A stretch of 64,000 nt of DNA from an uncultured Acidobacteriota bacterium (lineage in GTDB: Bacteria; Acidobacteriota; Terriglobia; Terriglobales; Acidobacteriaceae): positions 372,001 to 436,000 of the forward strand of contig CAILAC010000002.1 of assembly GCA_903832055.1 (NCBI GenBank), given 5' to 3'. Both the position numbers and the translations under genes were made by a program. A model generated the notes under the pieces. The model was not told the origin of the DNA and searched no databases. It saw only the letters and a program-made list of their open reading frames with translations. Shown here piece by piece: positions 54,302 to 61,625 of the stretch (position 1 is its first letter; the number at the start of each line of letters is the position of its first letter).

Positions 54302-55423
54302 CTAGGCCACTCCCATCCATCGCCGCAGCAGCTTCTGAGCCGGCTTTTCCACTACGTGCAGTGTCAGCAGCCCAAGCAATACCAGCACGGCATAGCTGAT
54401 CCAGGGGTCAAAGCGGCTGAGCCCAAGTCGAGGCAGGATACCGCTTTCATGCAGCCAGTTCCACAGGTTGAAGTGCATGAGGTAAAGGCAATAACTCGAC
54501 TCTCCGACAAAGACAAAGCCTCTGAAACTGAACAACTTTGCCATGGGATTGTGTCCTGAGAGGGCCAGAATGATGCAGCCGAAAAGAGGCATGAGCAGTC
54601 CGTCATGAATCAGCGCGAACGGCACCCGGGAGCCCATCACCAGAATCCCGTAAATCCCCACGAAGCCAACTACACCCAGCACAAAACGCAGGATACCTTT
54701 GCGGTCAATCACTTCATCGAGGCCAGCCAGCATCACTCCAAACAAGAAGCTGGGCAGATGAGGCAAGGGAGTGAACTTCAACGCCTGCAACCAGGGCCCG
54801 GAAGAGAAGCGGTCAACCATCTGAAAGCCGTCAGGATTGAAGATGACATAGAGCGTGCCGGGGATCAGCCCTATCGCCCAAAGCGCCGCCAAGCGCCAGA
54901 AGTGACCGCTGAATCGCGCTGGTCTGGGCAGAGCGGCGACCCACGGAAACAGCAGATAATAGGAGACTTCCGCCGACATGGTCCAGGCCGGAGTATTCCA
55001 GAAGGTGGCTATCTCGGGAATCCAGCCCTGTAACAAGACCGGAGTCAGAGCCACGCCCGTCCAGAACATCGCCGGTGAATGCGCGGCGCGCTCAGCTGAG
55101 AACATCTTCCAGCCAATCAGCAGGCTGAGCAGGTAAACCGGATAGAGTCTTGTGAAACGCGCTTCCCAAAAGCGCATTTTGTTCAGAGTGCCGGCACGAG
55201 CCCGGCCCGCATAGTTGTAGGCCAGCACAAAGCCGGAAAGCATGATGAAAAAGCTGACGGACAGGTAGCCAGCATTGACCACGGGCGCAAAAGGCCCAAA
55301 CCAATCTGGATTGGAAAAATGAAAAAACACGATATTCAGGGCCGCGAAGCAACGCAGTCCTGTCAGCGCATCCAGCCGGGCTGGCTTTTGAACTTCCACT
55401 GGGCAATTAGACGACAGAAGCAA
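54302..55423 (-). CDS. Acyltransferase 3 family membrane protein (OafA/YrhL-like)
   Basis: 373 residues with about ten hydrophobic segments. The N-terminal RLDALTGLRCFAALNIVFFHFSNP carries the family's R-x10-H pattern, followed by FFIMLSGFVLAYNYAGR, RFTRLYPVYLLSLL and TPAWTMSAEVSYYLLFP, all usual acyltransferase-3 blocks. Such proteins O-acetylate sugars or peptidoglycan precursors at the inner membrane. It begins 13 bp after the pyrH stop and may be read through from it, although the functions are unrelated. Confidence 0.9.
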   Translation of the reverse strand: MLLSSNCPVEVQKPARLDALTGLRCFAALNIVFFHFSNPDWFGPFAPVVNAGYLSVSFFIMLSGFVLAYNYAGRARAGTLNKMRFWEARFTRLYPVYLLSLLIGWKMFSAERAAHSPAMFWTGVALTPVLLQGWIPEIATFWNTPAWTMSAEVSYYLLFPWVAALPRPARFSGHFWRLAALWAIGLIPGTLYVIFNPDGFQMVDRFSSGPWLQALKFTPLPHLPSFLFGVMLAGLDEVIDRKGILRFVLGVVGFVGIYGILVMGSRVPFALIHDGLLMPLFGCIILALSGHNPMAKLFSFRGFVFVGESSYCLYLMHFNLWNWLHESGILPRLGLSRFDPWISYAVLVLLGLLTLHVVEKPAQKLLRRWMGVA

Positions 55424-55436
55424 AGGGCGACAACAG

Positions 55437-56141
55437 CTAGGAAGTTACGAGTGACCCGACCTTCTCACCCATGGCGACGCGGCGAATATTGCCGGGACGA
55501 TTCATGTTGAAGATGATCATGGGCAGGTTGTTGTCCTTGCACAGGCTTACGGCGGTCAGGTCCATGACCTTGAGCCCCTGCTTGAGGATCTCCATGTAGG
55601 TGATTTCGTCGTATTTGACGGCGTCTTTGAAGAGCACAGGGTCGGCGTTGTAGATGCCTTCGACCTTGGTGGCCTTCATCAATACATCGGCCTTGATTTC
55701 CATCGCGCGCAGCGAAGCAGCGGTGTCGGTCGAGAAGAAGGGGTTGCCGATGCCGGCGGCGAAGATGACGACGCGGCCCTTTTCCAGGTGACGGACGGCG
55801 CGTCGTCGGATGTACGGCTCGGCGACCTGGTCCATGGCGATAGCAGTCATCACGCGGCACTGGACGTCGTGTTTCTCAATGGCGTCCTGGAGGGCGATGG
55901 CGTTGATGACAGTTGATAGCATCCCCATGTTGTCGGCTGAGACGCGGTCCATTTCCTTGGCCTGCTCCGCGACGCCACGAAAGAAATTGCCGCCACCAAC
56001 GACGATCGCCACCTCGACACCCAGAGAGCGGACTTCGACGATTTCGTTGGTAATCTCAATGACGCGCTCTGCATCGAGGCCGAAGCCCTTTTTGCCCGCG
56101 AGCGCTTCCCCTGAAAGCTTGAGTACGATCCGTTTATACAT
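55437..56141 (-). CDS. pyrH: UMP kinase
   Basis: 234 residues from the ATG at 56141, beginning [21 protein letters not shown] as the family does. [10 protein letters not shown] binds phosphate, and [13 protein letters not shown] and [16 protein letters not shown] are the conserved amino acid kinase blocks. It phosphorylates UMP in pyrimidine synthesis and is a hexamer regulated by GTP and UTP. AGAAGG ends only one base before the ATG, a short spacing. No tsf or frr gene adjoins it, unlike in many bacteria. Confidence 0.95.
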   Translation of the reverse strand: MYKRIVLKLSGEALAGKKGFGLDAERVIEITNEIVEVRSLGVEVAIVVGGGNFFRGVAEQAKEMDRVSADNMGMLSTVINAIALQDAIEKHDVQCRVMTAIAMDQVAEPYIRRRAVRHLEKGRVVIFAAGIGNPFFSTDTAASLRAMEIKADVLMKATKVEGIYNADPVLFKDAVKYDEITYMEILKQGLKVMDLTAVSLCKDNNLPMIIFNMNRPGNIRRVAMGEKVGSLVTS

Positions 56142-56415
56142 GCCTTCTCGAGTATCGCATACCATTGCTGGCCTTGTGTCTTCACCGAAACCAGGACTGC
56201 ATCGGACCGTTTCCTTCACTCGCTGCCGCACCTGAGGTTTGCCAAAGGAATCCTTTCCAGCTTTCACCCAATAGGTGTGACGGAGGGCACATCGAAGGCT
56301 TGAACAAGCGGCGTAAGTTCACTGGCATCCGTCGGGGATGCACAAAAGGGCAGTTCCTGGTTTCTATCCATGATTCAGGTTAGCCCGTGATGCGTGCACC
56401 GACCGTGAGGTAGGA

Positions 56416-57504
56416 ATGGCTCTCTCCATCTGGCAATCGATGCAGCAGAAAGGTTACAGCCGCAGGGACTTCCTGCAATTCTGCGCTGCAGCCGCCACAG
56501 TGGCCGGGCTTGGCCCCAACGGATTGGGCCAGGTCGCCTCAGCCTTTGAAAAGAAGGAAAAGCCGGCAGTGATCTGGATGCACTTTCAGGAGTGCACCTG
56601 CTGCAGCGAGTCGTTCCTGAGAGCTTCGCACCCCATCGTGCTGGATGTGCTGCTGGATGTGCTTTCGCTCAACTACAGCGAAACACTGATGGCAGCCTCC
56701 GGCTTCCAGGCGGAGAAGAGTCTGAACGACACCATCAAGAACAACAAGGGCAAGTACATCGTTCTGGTTGAGGGGGCGGTGCCGACCGGCGCTGACGGTG
56801 TTTACTGCATGATCGGCGGCAAGACTGCGGAGTCGATTCTGCAGACAGTCGCCAAGGATGCCGCCGCGATTGTGGCGTGGGGCAGTTGCGCCTCCAACGG
56901 ATGTGTGCAGGCGGCGAAGCCAAATCCGACCGGTGCAACGCCGATCTACAAGCTGGTGGACAAGCCGGTGATCAACGTGCCGGGATGCCCGCCCATTGCG
57001 GATGTGATGATGTCGGTCGTGACCCACTTGCTGGTTCTGGGGCAGGTGCCGGCGCTCGACAACCAGAATCGGCCCAAGGAATTCTATGGGCGACGTGTGC
57101 ATGACACCTGCTATCGCAGGCCCAACTACGACGCGGGGCTGTTTGTTGAGGCGTTTGACGACGAGAATGCGCGCAAGGGCTATTGCCTCTACAAGATGGG
57201 CTGCAAGGGTCCGGTCACCTACAACGCCTGCTCAGTGGTGAAGTGGAATGAGGGCACCAGCTATCCGATCCAGTCAGGTCACGGCTGTATCGGCTGCAGC
57301 GAGGCGGGATTCTGGGACAACGGACCGTTCTACCAGCATCTGCCGTCGTTCCCTGGATTTGGCATTGAGAGTACGGCGGATACCGTCGGCTCGCTGGTAG
57401 GAATTGCCACCGTGGCTGGAGTGGCTGCACATGCAGTGGTCACAAACGTTCGCAAACGCAAAGTGATTGCAGAAGTACATGCAGAAGATCAACCAGAGGT
57501 GTGA
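56416..57504 (+). CDS. hyaA: [NiFe] hydrogenase small subunit, oxygen-tolerant type
   Basis: 362 residues. A twin-arginine signal (YSRRDFLQF) sends the folded enzyme across the inner membrane. Proximal cluster ligands form the six-cysteine pattern of oxygen-tolerant group 1d enzymes: Cys60, Cys62 and Cys63 in ECTCCSES, Cys158 and Cys163 in WGSCASNGC and Cys191 in PGCPP; ordinary enzymes have Gly at the positions of Cys62 and Cys163. Distal and medial cluster ligands are in HDTCYRR and KMGCKGPVTYNACS, GHGCIGC. A C-terminal helix (VGSLVGIATVAGVAAHAVV) anchors it. AGGTAGGA precedes the ATG directly. It is the first gene of hyaABCD. Confidence 0.96.
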   Translation: MALSIWQSMQQKGYSRRDFLQFCAAAATVAGLGPNGLGQVASAFEKKEKPAVIWMHFQECTCCSESFLRASHPIVLDVLLDVLSLNYSETLMAASGFQAEKSLNDTIKNNKGKYIVLVEGAVPTGADGVYCMIGGKTAESILQTVAKDAAAIVAWGSCASNGCVQAAKPNPTGATPIYKLVDKPVINVPGCPPIADVMMSVVTHLLVLGQVPALDNQNRPKEFYGRRVHDTCYRRPNYDAGLFVEAFDDENARKGYCLYKMGCKGPVTYNACSVVKWNEGTSYPIQSGHGCIGCSEAGFWDNGPFYQHLPSFPGFGIESTADTVGSLVGIATVAGVAAHAVVTNVRKRKVIAEVHAEDQPEV

Positions 57505-57510
57505 GGAAAT

Positions 57511-59223
57511 ATGACACGCGTAGTTGTCGATCCTGTAACTCGTATTGAAGGGCACCTGCGGATTGAGGCAGTGGTCGAGAACGGCGTCATCACCGACGCC
57601 TACAGCGCTGGCACGATGGTGCGCGGGCTGGAAAAGATCCTGATTGGCCGCGACCCGCGCGACGCCTGGGCAATCTGCGAACGCGTCTGCGGCGTCTGCA
57701 CCACGGTGCACGCGCTGACCAGCGTGCGCGCTGTGGAGAGCGCGCTGGGCATCGCCGTACCGCCGACAGCGGAGCTGATTCGCAACATCATGATGGCCAC
57801 ACAGTATGTGCAGGATCACGTGATCCACTTTTACCATCTGCACGCCCTGGACTGGGTAGACATTGTGAACGCCCTCAAGGCTGACCCGAAAAAGGCGGCC
57901 GAGCTGGCAGGTTCGTTCTCAAAATGGGACAAGAATACGCCCGCCTACTTCTCTGAAGTGCAGGACAAGATCAAGTCCTTCGCGGCGAATGGACTTGGGA
58001 TTTTTGCCAACGGCTATTGGGGCCATCCTGCGTACAAGCTGCCGCCTGAGGTCAACCTGATCGCGGTAGCGCATTATCTCGATGCGTTGATGTGGCAGAA
58101 AGAGATAGTCAAGATTCACGCGGTGTTTGGCGGGAAGAATCCGCATCCGAACTATGTTGTGGGCGGCGTCCCGTGTTCGATCGACACCAATGAAGTCGCG
58201 GCAATCAATTCAGAACGCCTGAATCTGGTGGCGCGGCTGATCGATGAGGCGAGGGTGTTTGTCAACGAGGTTTACATCCCCGACGTACTCGCTGTGGCCT
58301 CGTTTTACAAGGATTGGGCGCAGTGGGGCGGCGGGTTGTCGAACTACATGAGCTATGGCGAGTTCCCGACCAAGGGCTATGCGCAAACAGAGGCCTTCAA
58401 GTATCCGCGCGGAGTGGTGCTCAACCGCGACCTGAGCACCGTGCATCCGGTGAATGCGACTGACTCGCAGGAGATCAAGGAGTACATTGCTCACTCCTGG
58501 TACAGCTACGACGGCGGCAACAATGCTGGTGTGCATCCCTGGGCGGGCGAGACGAAGCTCGACTACACGGGCCCTAAGCCTCCCTTTGAGACGCTTGAAG
58601 GATACGAGAAGTACTCGTTCCTGAAGACGCCCCGGTGGAAAGAGCAGGCGATGGAAGTTGGTCCGCTGGCGAGGCTGGTGGTGGCTTATGCGGCGGGACA
58701 CACGGACGTGAAGGAGGTCGTGGGGCAGACGCTGGGCAAGCTGAATGTGCCGGTTGGAGCGCTTTTCTCAACACTTGGCCGCACGGCTGCGCGGGCGCTG
58801 GACGCTGAACTGGCGATGCACTGGCTGACAGAGTTCTTTGACGAGTTAATGGCTCGGGTCAAAATCAATGAGGTTTCAACTTTTAACGGTACGCTTTGGG
58901 AGCCAAAGACGTGGCCTGCATCGGCAGAGGGAGTCGGCCTGACCGAGGCTCCGCGCGGCGCGCTGGCGCACTGGATCAAGATTCGCGATGGGAAGATCGA
59001 TAACTACCAACTGGTGGTGCCGACGACGTGGAACGGCTCACCGCGCGATGCGAAGCAGCAGCGTTCCTCCTTTGAGCAGGCGCTGATTGGCACTCCTGTA
59101 GCGAAGATCGATGAGCCGGTTGAGATTTTGCGCACCATCCATTCCTTTGACCCGTGCCTGGCCTGCGCTGTGCATTTGTACGATCCGCAGGGACGGCACC
59201 TCCACCAGGTTTCCTTCGAGTGA
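57511..59223 (+). CDS. hyaB: [NiFe] hydrogenase large subunit
   Basis: 570 residues. The nickel-iron site ligands are seen in the L1 motif ERVCGVC (Cys60 and Cys63) and the L2 motif DPCLACAVH (Cys549 and Cys552). The N-terminal VVVDPVTRIEGHLRIE is the other family hallmark. A 15-residue tail after His555 is removed by the protease HyaD (59955) once nickel is inserted. The subunit oxidises H2 at the periplasmic face together with HyaA. The gene begins six bases after hyaA ends. Confidence 0.97.
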   Translation: MTRVVVDPVTRIEGHLRIEAVVENGVITDAYSAGTMVRGLEKILIGRDPRDAWAICERVCGVCTTVHALTSVRAVESALGIAVPPTAELIRNIMMATQYVQDHVIHFYHLHALDWVDIVNALKADPKKAAELAGSFSKWDKNTPAYFSEVQDKIKSFAANGLGIFANGYWGHPAYKLPPEVNLIAVAHYLDALMWQKEIVKIHAVFGGKNPHPNYVVGGVPCSIDTNEVAAINSERLNLVARLIDEARVFVNEVYIPDVLAVASFYKDWAQWGGGLSNYMSYGEFPTKGYAQTEAFKYPRGVVLNRDLSTVHPVNATDSQEIKEYIAHSWYSYDGGNNAGVHPWAGETKLDYTGPKPPFETLEGYEKYSFLKTPRWKEQAMEVGPLARLVVAYAAGHTDVKEVVGQTLGKLNVPVGALFSTLGRTAARALDAELAMHWLTEFFDELMARVKINEVSTFNGTLWEPKTWPASAEGVGLTEAPRGALAHWIKIRDGKIDNYQLVVPTTWNGSPRDAKQQRSSFEQALIGTPVAKIDEPVEILRTIHSFDPCLACAVHLYDPQGRHLHQVSFE

Positions 59224-59227
59224 CATT

Positions 59228-59965
59228 ATGAGCTCTCCAGAGATTGGCCTAGGCATCGGTCGAGGGCGCAGGACGCCGCTGGACCATCAGCAACCGGTAG
59301 AGTACCGGCGCGTGTATGTGTGGGAATTGCCGGTACGCATCTACCACTGGATCAATGCGGTAGCGCTGGTGCTGCTGTGTGCGACCGGCTACCTGATCGG
59401 AGCGCCCACAAGCCCACTGTATGCAGCTGAGGCCTACCAGCAGTACTGGTTTGGGTGGGTGCGATTCCTGCATTTCACGGCGGCGTTTGTGTATGTGTTC
59501 AACTTCATGGCGCGGATTTATTGGGGATTTGTGGGCAACAAATACTCACATTGGACCGCTTTCTTTCCCTTGAAGCCAGCGCAGCGGCAGGAGATTGTGG
59601 ATGTAATCAAGGCGGATGTACTTGAGACCAAGCTGCATGGGCCGATCTCGACGGGGCACAATTCTCTGGCCGGGCTGATTTACTTCTTCACGTTCCTGGC
59701 GTTTGTCTTCCAGACGATTACTGGTTTTGCCCTGTATTCCAGCATGAGTTCTTCGTGGCTACCGCGCATGTTTGTTTGGATCGTGCCGTTGATGGGAGGC
59801 GAATTCAGTGTGCGGTTCTGGCATCACCTGTTCCTGTGGTTCTTTGTCACGTTCGTCGTCGTTCATGTGTACCTCGCCTTTTATCACGACTATATTGAAG
59901 GGCGCGGCACGGTTTCGTCGATCATTGGTGGCTGGAAGTTTGAGCGGGAGAAGCGTGAGAAGTAA
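59228..59965 (+). CDS. hyaC: Ni/Fe-hydrogenase b-type cytochrome subunit
   Basis: 245 residues from the ATG at 59228, four bases after hyaB. Four membrane helices hold the heme ligands: His in VRIYHWINAVAL, RFLHFTAAFVY, STGHNSLAGLIYF and RFWHHLFLWFFVTFVVVHVY. It passes electrons from the periplasmic hydrogenase dimer to the quinone pool. It ends in a short cytoplasmic tail (GGWKFEREKREK). The hyaD start overlaps its stop by 11 bases. Confidence 0.95.
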   Translation: MSSPEIGLGIGRGRRTPLDHQQPVEYRRVYVWELPVRIYHWINAVALVLLCATGYLIGAPTSPLYAAEAYQQYWFGWVRFLHFTAAFVYVFNFMARIYWGFVGNKYSHWTAFFPLKPAQRQEIVDVIKADVLETKLHGPISTGHNSLAGLIYFFTFLAFVFQTITGFALYSSMSSSWLPRMFVWIVPLMGGEFSVRFWHHLFLWFFVTFVVVHVYLAFYHDYIEGRGTVSSIIGGWKFEREKREK

Positions 59966-60425
59966 AAATGGAAAAACGTTGGTGCTGGGCCTGGGCAACA
60001 TCCTGATGGGCGACGAGGGCGTCGGCGTGCATGTGGTGCGCGCTCTCGAAGCGCAGCCATTGCCGCCCCATGCGGAGTTGCTGGATGGCGGCACGGGTGG
60101 ATTCATACTGCTCGAACCGATGCAGTGTGCCGACCGCGTTGTGCTGATTGACGCAGCGGCAGACGGTAACCCGATTGGTACGGTGACGCGGACGGTTCCT
60201 CGTTTTTCGCGGGATTATCCGCCGACCCTGACGGCGCATGACGTCGGGGTGAAGGACCTGCTGGATGTGTTTTACATGCTGGGCGGCGAGCATAACGTGG
60301 TGCTTTACGCGATCAGCATCGATCCGCATCAATCCATCACGATGAGTCTGTCGCCTGTCATCGCAGAGGCTGCGGCAGTTGCTGTCGAGCGGGTCAAGGC
60401 GGAGTTAACTGCTTCCGTTTGTTGA
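59955..60425 (+). CDS. hyaD: Hydrogenase maturation endopeptidase
   Basis: 156 residues from a GTG at 59955, preceded by GGGAG. VLGLGNILMGDEGVGVHVV is the HycI/HyaD signature with the nickel-sensing Glu in DEG, and LLDGGTGGFILLEPMQCADRVVLIDA holds the second conserved acidic residue. It recognises nickel in the precursor of HyaB and cleaves its C-terminal tail. No hypABCDEF genes are in the window, so the general maturation factors must be elsewhere. The 267 bases to the next stop codon (60426-60692) show nothing recognisable. Confidence 0.94.
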   Translation: MRSKNGKTLVLGLGNILMGDEGVGVHVVRALEAQPLPPHAELLDGGTGGFILLEPMQCADRVVLIDAAADGNPIGTVTRTVPRFSRDYPPTLTAHDVGVKDLLDVFYMLGGEHNVVLYAISIDPHQSITMSLSPVIAEAAAVAVERVKAELTASVC

Positions 60426-60692
60426 GATCGGTGTCATTCTGGACAATGTCTGATAAGAGAGCGGGAGGTGCCTTTTGGGTATTTCCCCATTTTGCGTGCT
60501 TTGGATGCTCGGGCGTCGGCGAGAGCGGGTGGTTTGGGTGCCAAGTCTATTGCGAGTGTACGCGGCAGGGTGTTAATTCTCGGCAAGGAAGTTGTGGACT
60601 GTTGCAGGGGAATTTGAGAAGCCTGGGTCTGACAATCCAGACGTGGGGCACACTCATTTCTTATTTCCAAGGCGAGGCCGCGCGAGCGCACT

Positions 60693-61139
60693 TCAAGGCT
60701 GAATTTGCCTGGGGTCACTCTGCCAGGGGTCAAGAAGAGACAGGCCAAGGCCGGAGAAGTCTCTGGTGTTGCGGGTGACGAGGGTGAGGTTGTGTTCGAG
60801 AGCGGTGGCGGCGATGAGGCCGTCAGCCGTGGAAATTGTGATTCCCTTGCGTCTGGCTTGAACCGTGAGTCGGCCCCAGCGGTCGGCAATCGCTGGCGTG
60901 ACAGGCAGTAATTTTGCTGCGAACCATGCGGGCAGGCCCTTTGCGAACCATATCTCCAACTCGACTCGGCGTTTGCCCACGGGGAGATTTTCGATGCCCA
61001 GGCGAATTTCTCCAACCGTTATCACGCTCACGAATAGAGTCTCGGGATCGGCGCTTTCAAGCCACTCCCGGACTTCGAGGCACGGTGACTGATTCGAAAA
61101 CTCTGAGATCACGTTGGTGTCGATCAGGTGGCCATTCAC
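60693..61139 (-). CDS. Type II toxin, PIN-domain ribonuclease (VapC family)
   Basis: 148 residues from a GTG at 61139. The PIN active site is made of the Asp in HLIDTNVISEF, the Glu in TVGEIRLGIENLP, the Asp in TADGLIAATALEH and the Asp in TRNTRDFSGLG, so all catalytic acids are present. It would cleave tRNA or rRNA. It follows the antitoxin by 12 bp. The tail after the PIN fold (DPWQSDPRQIQP) is unremarkable. Confidence 0.88.
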   Translation of the reverse strand: MNGHLIDTNVISEFSNQSPCLEVREWLESADPETLFVSVITVGEIRLGIENLPVGKRRVELEIWFAKGLPAWFAAKLLPVTPAIADRWGRLTVQARRKGITISTADGLIAATALEHNLTLVTRNTRDFSGLGLSLLDPWQSDPRQIQP

Positions 61140-61151
61140 GGAAATCAGAAC

Positions 61152-61388
61152 TCAGAATTCTACTGGGACTGGGTAGTCTTTGATGCGTTCAATTACGATC
61201 CCCGAGCCGCGCAGCGGGGACTCCATCAAGAAGTCAGCCAGATTTTGCTTTGGCTTCGTCTTGGCTGCGGGAGGCGGCACGGATTTCAAGGCGTGAAGGA
61301 GGACGGCTTCCACATCGGGGAAGGCGCCGGTGGCCATTTGCTGGCGGATCAGGGCTTCGATTTCTGGCTGGTGGATTTCGATGGTCAT
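61152..61388 (-). CDS. Type II antitoxin (VapB-like)
   Basis: 78 residues; GGAGGAG is seven bases upstream of the ATG at 61388. MTIEIHQPEIEALIRQQMATGAFPDVEAVLLHALKS has the ribbon-helix-helix outline of CopG/ParD-like antitoxins, followed by a proline- and lysine-rich hinge and a C-terminal toxin-binding tail. The toxin downstream is a PIN ribonuclease, so this is its partner by position. Confidence 0.78.
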   Translation of the reverse strand: MTIEIHQPEIEALIRQQMATGAFPDVEAVLLHALKSVPPPAAKTKPKQNLADFLMESPLRGSGIVIERIKDYPVPVEF

Positions 61389-61509
61389 GGCTGCGCTCCT
61401 CCTTCACTTCAGTATGGGGATGGTGGGGTGGGGTGTCAATTGCGGCAGATGATTGGAGTTCTCTCTCGTCCTCTTTGCAAGCTCTGAATATGTTGTCAAC
61501 ATCGCCTCA

Positions 61510-61565
61510 TGGGCTGAAGCCCCGTTGATTTTATTGGCGTTATCGGCACGACTGAAGTCGTGCTC
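61510..61565. repeat. Dispersed palindromic element, copy 3 (diverged, two hairpins)
   Basis: GGGCTGAAGCCC (61511-61522) and, 24 bases on, the perfect palindrome GCACGACTGAAGTCGTGC (61546-61563). The first matches the core of copies 1 and 2 in reverse orientation; the second has the same GAAG/CTTC centre with other arms. It lies in the 237-bp gap between the antitoxin and the glycoside hydrolase. Confidence 0.75.
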
Positions 61566-61625
61566 TGATTACAAAGCGCTTGGAATTTGAGTTTTCAATG
61601 CATTCTAAGGCTAACTGTGCACCTC

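Noticed and set aside
56326-56346. Sigma-54 promoter before hyaA (TGGCATCC...GATGCA)
   Set aside because: The GG and GC elements are not ten bases apart.
60419-60778. 119-codon plus-strand frame after hyaD
   Set aside because: No recognisable composition or ribosome site, and it runs antisense into the PIN toxin gene.
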